Source of the DNA: Bilabrum cf. latius
Lineage: Eukaryota > Bigyra: Bicosoecida > Bigyra > Bicosoecida
Assembly: GCA_965178125.1 (NCBI GenBank)
Contig: OZ237777.1
Span: 1-64,000, forward strand
DNA length: 64,000 nt
Direction of reading: 5' to 3'
Shown: piece after piece, positions 60,074 through 64,000 of the stretch
Layout of the letters: each line of letters starts with the position of its first letter
How positions within the stretch are numbered: the first letter of the stretch is position 1
Notes under the pieces: generated by a model
Seen by the model: only the letters and a program-made list of their open reading frames with translations
Databases searched by the model: none
What the model was told of the DNA's origin: nothing
Made by a program: the position numbers and the translations under genes

Positions 60074-60147
60074 GTATCACCCATAATCAACCAGCGCAAC
60101 AGCAAATCGGGCCGAATCGAGGGGACTGTGCCGGAGGGTAAACATAA

Positions 60148-60940
60148 TCAGCCAGCAACCTAAATCATGGCAGCATTGCCCTCGAGTGCCATCCATTGCC
60201 GCGCCTGCCAAGCGCCCCGCTCCCACCCAAGCAAATCTGGCTCACACGGACTCGTAAACGCCCAGGCAGATGCAGAATGGCCCCTTGCGCAGCATGCAAC
60301 ACAGCCTTCCGAGCCGCAGGAACAGCGCACCCCTCCCCTCCACCAACCAAGCTCTTGCCATGCAGTCTCTTGCCATGCAGTCTCTTGCCATGCAGTCTTA
60401 AAGCACAAGCAAGCTGCAGTGCACCTCACAGTCCCGTGTGCTATGGCCAGTGGTGCTTGCCCGCCGCCTGTTTGGCGGCCTTGCTTGGCAACCGCCTAAT
60501 CGATCATTACTGCGCACGCTCCAAGGCAGGAACGTGCACGCAAGCGTGATGACGTGTCGTGTTGCAATTGCAGTAGGCCGGCGGTCGAGGCCATCGATAG
60601 GCGAGGCTGTGGTTCCGTCCGGCTTCGTGACTGTGTTTCATTGGGCTGGTTGATATTGCTTGTGGTTCGGGAGAGTCCCGACCAGACGTTGTAAGGGCGG
60701 CCAGCAGTCGCAGTCGGTTCGAATTGCAACTGCAACTTCGCGCAGTATCGGTGCTCACACAATTCATATTGCGCGCACACAGACCAAACGTTCAGTAAAA
60801 TACCGCCGATCAAGCTTCGGAAACTGAAATGTTCGGTCAGGGCGGAGAGCGCCCATGCTCGAGCGGCCTGCTCGTCTCGGACCTATATGCTCGACGCCCG
60901 AGCTGAGCAATACGCTCGGGTGCAATAATCCTTACGGATA
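60148..60940 (-). CDS. Candidate minus-strand gene with in-frame UAG codons
   Basis: The minus frame is open from about 60940 to a TGA near 60148, interrupted only by TAG near 60880, at plus 60496 and near 60157. It encodes about 260 residues, including GGILLNVWSVCAQYELCEHR and a threefold TAWQE repeat. The plus strand offers an alternative: ATG 60167 to TAA 60497, 110 residues, with no TAG and a threefold CHAVS repeat. I cannot choose between them, and no family is recognised. Confidence 0.28.
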
Positions 60941-61360
60941 TCTCATAGTAAACAGAATCGATCTTGGGCGACGTTACCCTGAGCCCGAGCCGAAATGCAT
61001 GCAATCCGCCTTCAGTTTGGCAGTACACATGTTTTGAATTTCTGTTTATTTTCTTCATCTTCAAGTATATCGTGTGTATTATATCAGTACCTTTCAATCA
61101 ATTCTGATATATTTGTGTAGCGAACATCTGGTTGCAACCATACGCTGTACACATCTTGGGCCAGGGTGTGTACAGCAAGTATCAACCCATGTCTGCAAAC
61201 CAAGCTAAAATGTCAAGCATCGCTGAATTATATGTACATTCTGTATACATCAGATTGATTGAACCTGGAGTCCGCGAGATTGCAAGGCAACAACGATTCG
61301 TGATACTAGTAGAACGAACAAACGAAACTTGATTTTCTCACGAGACCTACTGCACCTGCG

Positions 61361-61827
61361 ATGATGCATGCAGCTAGTGCAAGTTTGGAGTACCAAGCAA
61401 GGGTTTCGAAAGCAGCAGCTGCGAGCGATGCCTCGGCAACGTCTGGGGGTAGTGTTGTAATGGTGCAGCAGCAGCTTGTCGCTACCATAGAGGCTTGACC
61501 AGTAGCATCCTGCGCCATTAGAGGTCTCAACGAGTCCGGGAAGGCTCCCCAAACAAACGATAGCTGCCACGATACGCGCCTGTCGAATGAAAAAGGACAT
61601 GAGTGGCTTTAGGGCCGACGAGCCAAAGTGGACCAAGGATGACCTGAACAGCTTCGGTACAAACATCGTCCGTGCCTTCTTCGGCATATGTGGAACTGAC
61701 GGTTTCTCATAGAATCACCGCCAAGATAGCAGCGATACTTGATAAACAAAAGCAGGTGCAGACGTCAGTCCAGGCTGCCGTGCAGGCGGCATGTACCGCA
61801 GTACACAGCAATGCCACAAGAACCTGA
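61361..61827 (+). CDS. Candidate multi-exon plus-strand gene
   Basis: Three plus segments in different frames look coding. 61361-61498 reads AASASLEYQARVSKAAAASD. 61461-61742 reads PGRLPKQTIAATIRACRMKK and SGFRADEPKWTKDDLNSFGT, with TAG near 61488, 61500 and at 61710. 61714-61827 ends in TGA and reads ITAKIAAILDKQKQVQTSVQ after a TTTCTCATAG acceptor-like site. A spliced gene is plausible but boundaries are unresolved. Minus-strand ORFs (ATG at plus 61687) overlap and look less natural. Confidence 0.3.
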
Positions 61828-61853
61828 AAAATTAAGGAGACAGGCCTAGATCG

Positions 61854-62126
61854 ATGGATAATGGGGCAGCTTCAATGGAGTCTAGGCAGCGGTGCAGGAG
61901 GTCATGGCCGCCCAAAGCGCCAATGGATCATGGCAATTTCCAGTGTGATGGTTCCGTGTTCACCGCGCCGCACGTCAGCACATTGAACAGCGAGGGCAAC
62001 GACGCGGACCGAGTAGTGTGCATTGTGCAGGCCGCAGGCGGGCATCAGTTTGCAGGGGTACTCAGTGCCTGTGAGAGTGGCTCGAACCTGTGCACGGGTA
62101 TACTGCACGAGTGTGAAGGAGGGTGA
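61854..62126 (+). CDS. Small hypothetical ORF, 90 residues
   Basis: ATG 61854 to TGA 62124 with no TAG needed. It has a Cys-containing C-terminal half (DRVVCIVQAAGGHQFAGVLS, then GSNLCTGILHECEGG). No family is recognised. It could be the 3' part of the gene just upstream. Confidence 0.3.
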   Translation: MDNGAASMESRQRCRRSWPPKAPMDHGNFQCDGSVFTAPHVSTLNSEGNDADRVVCIVQAAGGHQFAGVLSACESGSNLCTGILHECEGG

Positions 62127-62329
62127 GCTTTGCTGACGCGACTCCATGAGATGTGTCCGTGCCTTTCACGTGGGCAGAAACTCGTAAAAAGGTAATTGCA
62201 GGATCGTAGACACGAATCAGGCTGGCTAATGTGAGCCTGCACGTGCCCATGGCTCAGTCAAACGTCCGTGCAAGGGTACCTTGCACGAGTAAGGGTGAGG
62301 CTGGCTTACATGAGCCTGCATGGGGTGTT

Positions 62330-64000
62330 TCCGTGCCTGTGTGTTATATGTACTCGAACATCAGGATTGAAGCAACGGGGAGCAGAGGTGAGACGGAAGA
62401 CAAGGCGGGCGCAGTAGGACAGGAGCTGGAGAGGAACAAGAGGGGGACACCGGCACAGGCGACGACAGCACGGTGTCAACAGAGAGAACACCGCGTGGGA
62501 CAGGGAGCTCCAGTTGCAAGGCACCAGCGAGATGCGGGTGGCAGCGGGCTGCACGGCCAGCAGCGCGCAGAGGACCAACAGGTGGGTGGACAGATGGGGC
62601 GCACGGCAGGTCGGCCAGGACCGGCGCGTCCAAGCTGGAAGAGAATGGGGCCAAGGTGGGAATGCATGGAGCAAGGCACACGGCCCCTAGGGCGTCAGAC
62701 CACGTGGGCGGGGCCCCGTGCACGTGCACGGGACTTCTGCACGGGACTTCTGCACGGGCGTGGGTGGTGGTGAGATACGCTGATGCAAGCCGGCACGGGC
62801 CTCTCCCTGCCTGTCAAATGGATCGAAAGCCGTACAGGTGCTTTAGGTGCACGACGGGCAGCAGCGCGCAGAGGCCCAGCAACCGGATGCATGGATGGAC
62901 GGACGGGCAGATGGATGGATGGATGGAAGCGGGGCCAGTTCCGGCGCGTCCAAGCTGGAAGAGAATGGGGCCAAGGTGGGAATGCATGGAGCAAGGCACA
63001 CGGCCCCTAGGGCGTCAGACCACGTGGGCGGGGCCCCGTGCACGTGCACGGGACTGCTGCACGGGACTTCTGCACGGGCGTGGGTGGTGGTGAGGTACGC
63101 TGATGCAAGCCGGCACGGGCCTCTCCCTGCCTGTCAAATGGATCGAAAGCCGTACAGGTGCACGAGCGGGGGGGGGGCGGTGAGGTACGCTGATGCGTTC
63201 CTGGGTGTCCGTGCCTGTCACAGCAACCCGTGCAGGGGCACGAGCAGCAGCGGTCCGATCCTTGCAGACCGAGATGCGCTTCGCACTCTACTGGCGGCAC
63301 CACTTTTGCACTGGGCGGATTGAATGATGGGTACTGTTGCTTCCTCCTTCCTTCCTGCTGCTGCATCTGGCCGCATACTGTCGGGCGTGTCTGACAAGGC
63401 TGTGACGGGCACGGTGACTGTGCGGTCTGGCGATGCGGCATCCGCGTCATCGGGCGCGGTGAGCCAGGCGTCGGGCGCGTCGACGAACGTGGTGTCTGGC
63501 GTGGTGACTGTGGACTCGGGCGCGGCGGTGTCGGCTGCATCGGGCTAGGGTTTTAGGTAGCGTGCTGCCTGGGTCTTCGTCGCTGGACTCGACGGGCGCA
63601 ATACTGTGGGCTCTGGCACGTCCGACGTGGATGGGAAGGGTGCGGTGACGAGCCAGTGGGTGCGGGCGACGGCCTGGCAGAGGACGTGCAGTGAAGGCAG
63701 GACATCCGCCGCAGCAGCTGCCGCTGCCTCAAACCAACCGCTCCGGCAACTGGAACGGCCTGGCACCGGCGGTTCTGTGCTTGTTGTGGTCTTGCAGTGG
63801 CATTTGGACCTTTCGAATTGAATTTGGATATGCGGATAAGGTGGGACGGTGGCCAATCGGCAATCGGCCGCTGACGTCCCCGTGCTGGCGCCGCAGCGGA
63901 ACCTCGTGAATGAGCCAAAAATTTGGCTCGGCCACGGGGACACACTTGCCTCAGCCGAATCAATGTATCTTTAAACTGGTTCTGCCGCAATTGCATGGGG
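62330..64000 (-). repeat. Inverted copy of the mosaic dispersed repeat
   Basis: Read on the minus strand from 64000 this reproduces the 56.2-57.6 kb order: CAGTTTAAAGATACATTGAT, the basic MQLRQNQFKDTLIRLRQ reading, the Val/Ser/Gly-repeat ORF, GTGCACGGGGCCCCGCCCAC, then the family fragment seen at 16.3 kb. The CGGGGCCCCG and ACGTGCAC block occurs twice here (62.70 and 63.03 kb). Confidence 0.75.
63324..63821 (+). CDS. Val/Ser/Gly-repeat ORF, second copy, two in-frame UAG codons
   Basis: ATG 63324 (after an in-frame TGA at 63321) to TGA 63819, with TAG at 63546 and 63558, 165 residues. It is nearly identical to 56390-56884. Differences include S-L to S-Q and LLSRAAAAAA to GRTSAAAAAAA near the Ala run. 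The frame is kept despite indels in the Ala run, which hints at past or present coding function. Confidence 0.4.

Noticed and set aside
61250-61687. Minus-strand 145-codon ORF with a hydrophobic segment
   Set aside because: Its hydrophobicity is what one expects opposite an Ala/Ser-rich plus-strand coding segment. The plus strand gives more natural sequences and plausible splice sites. Not excluded outright.

Overview
This window reads as nuclear, telomere-proximal eukaryotic DNA. It has long (CCCTAA)n arrays (TTAGGG-type telomere), several large tandem-repeat blocks, and at least one gene interrupted by a spliceosomal-type intron (GTAAG...CACAG). There is no bacterial operon structure, Shine-Dalgarno context or prokaryotic mobile gene. 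The species cannot be named from the sequence.

The most notable signal is the genetic code. Several unrelated gene-like reading frames on both strands run through in-frame TAG codons and end at TGA or TAA. The clearest case is a DOT1-type histone methyltransferase gene at about 48.9-50.9 kb. Its recognisable motifs (DLGCGSGR; VFNENLN...TLK; an aromatic HYY segment) lie in one frame that is broken only by TAG and ends at TGA. Other examples are a coiled-coil gene at 9.9-10.6 kb, a 418-residue protein at 15.0-16.2 kb with TAG in each of five 20-residue repeats, a multi-exon gene at 19.0-21.2 kb, and minus-strand genes at 43.7-44.8 and 48.3-48.8 kb. I infer that UAG is a sense codon, more likely Gln than Leu, with UGA and UAA as stops.

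Layout: 0-9.8 kb is subtelomere. A 155-bp satellite, a junction segment and a (CCCTAA)n array are followed by a 4.5-kb 22-bp satellite; then the 155-bp satellite, the same junction and a second (CCCTAA)n array; then a 54-bp G-rich repeat with a short telomeric seed inside it. The head-to-tail order resembles yeast Y' elements separated by internal telomere tracts.

9.8-21.4 kb holds several hypothetical genes, mostly on the plus strand, some with coding minisatellites. 21.7-42.25 kb is one 20.5-kb satellite with a 44-bp unit carrying two dyad motifs, later mixed with a 22-bp half unit. 42.3-51 kb holds two or three minus-strand genes and the DOT1-like gene, around a 200-N assembly gap whose two flanks are the same 1,188-bp sequence. 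51-57.8 kb is a G-quadruplex-rich 56-bp repeat plus a 1.9-kb tandem repeat. 57.8-62.3 kb is low-density sequence with smaller duplications and a few candidate exons. 62.3-64 kb is an inverted copy of the 52-57 kb mosaic repeats.

Most genes here have no recognisable family. Exon boundaries are uncertain except for the DOT1-like intron, and several short ORFs are reported at low confidence.
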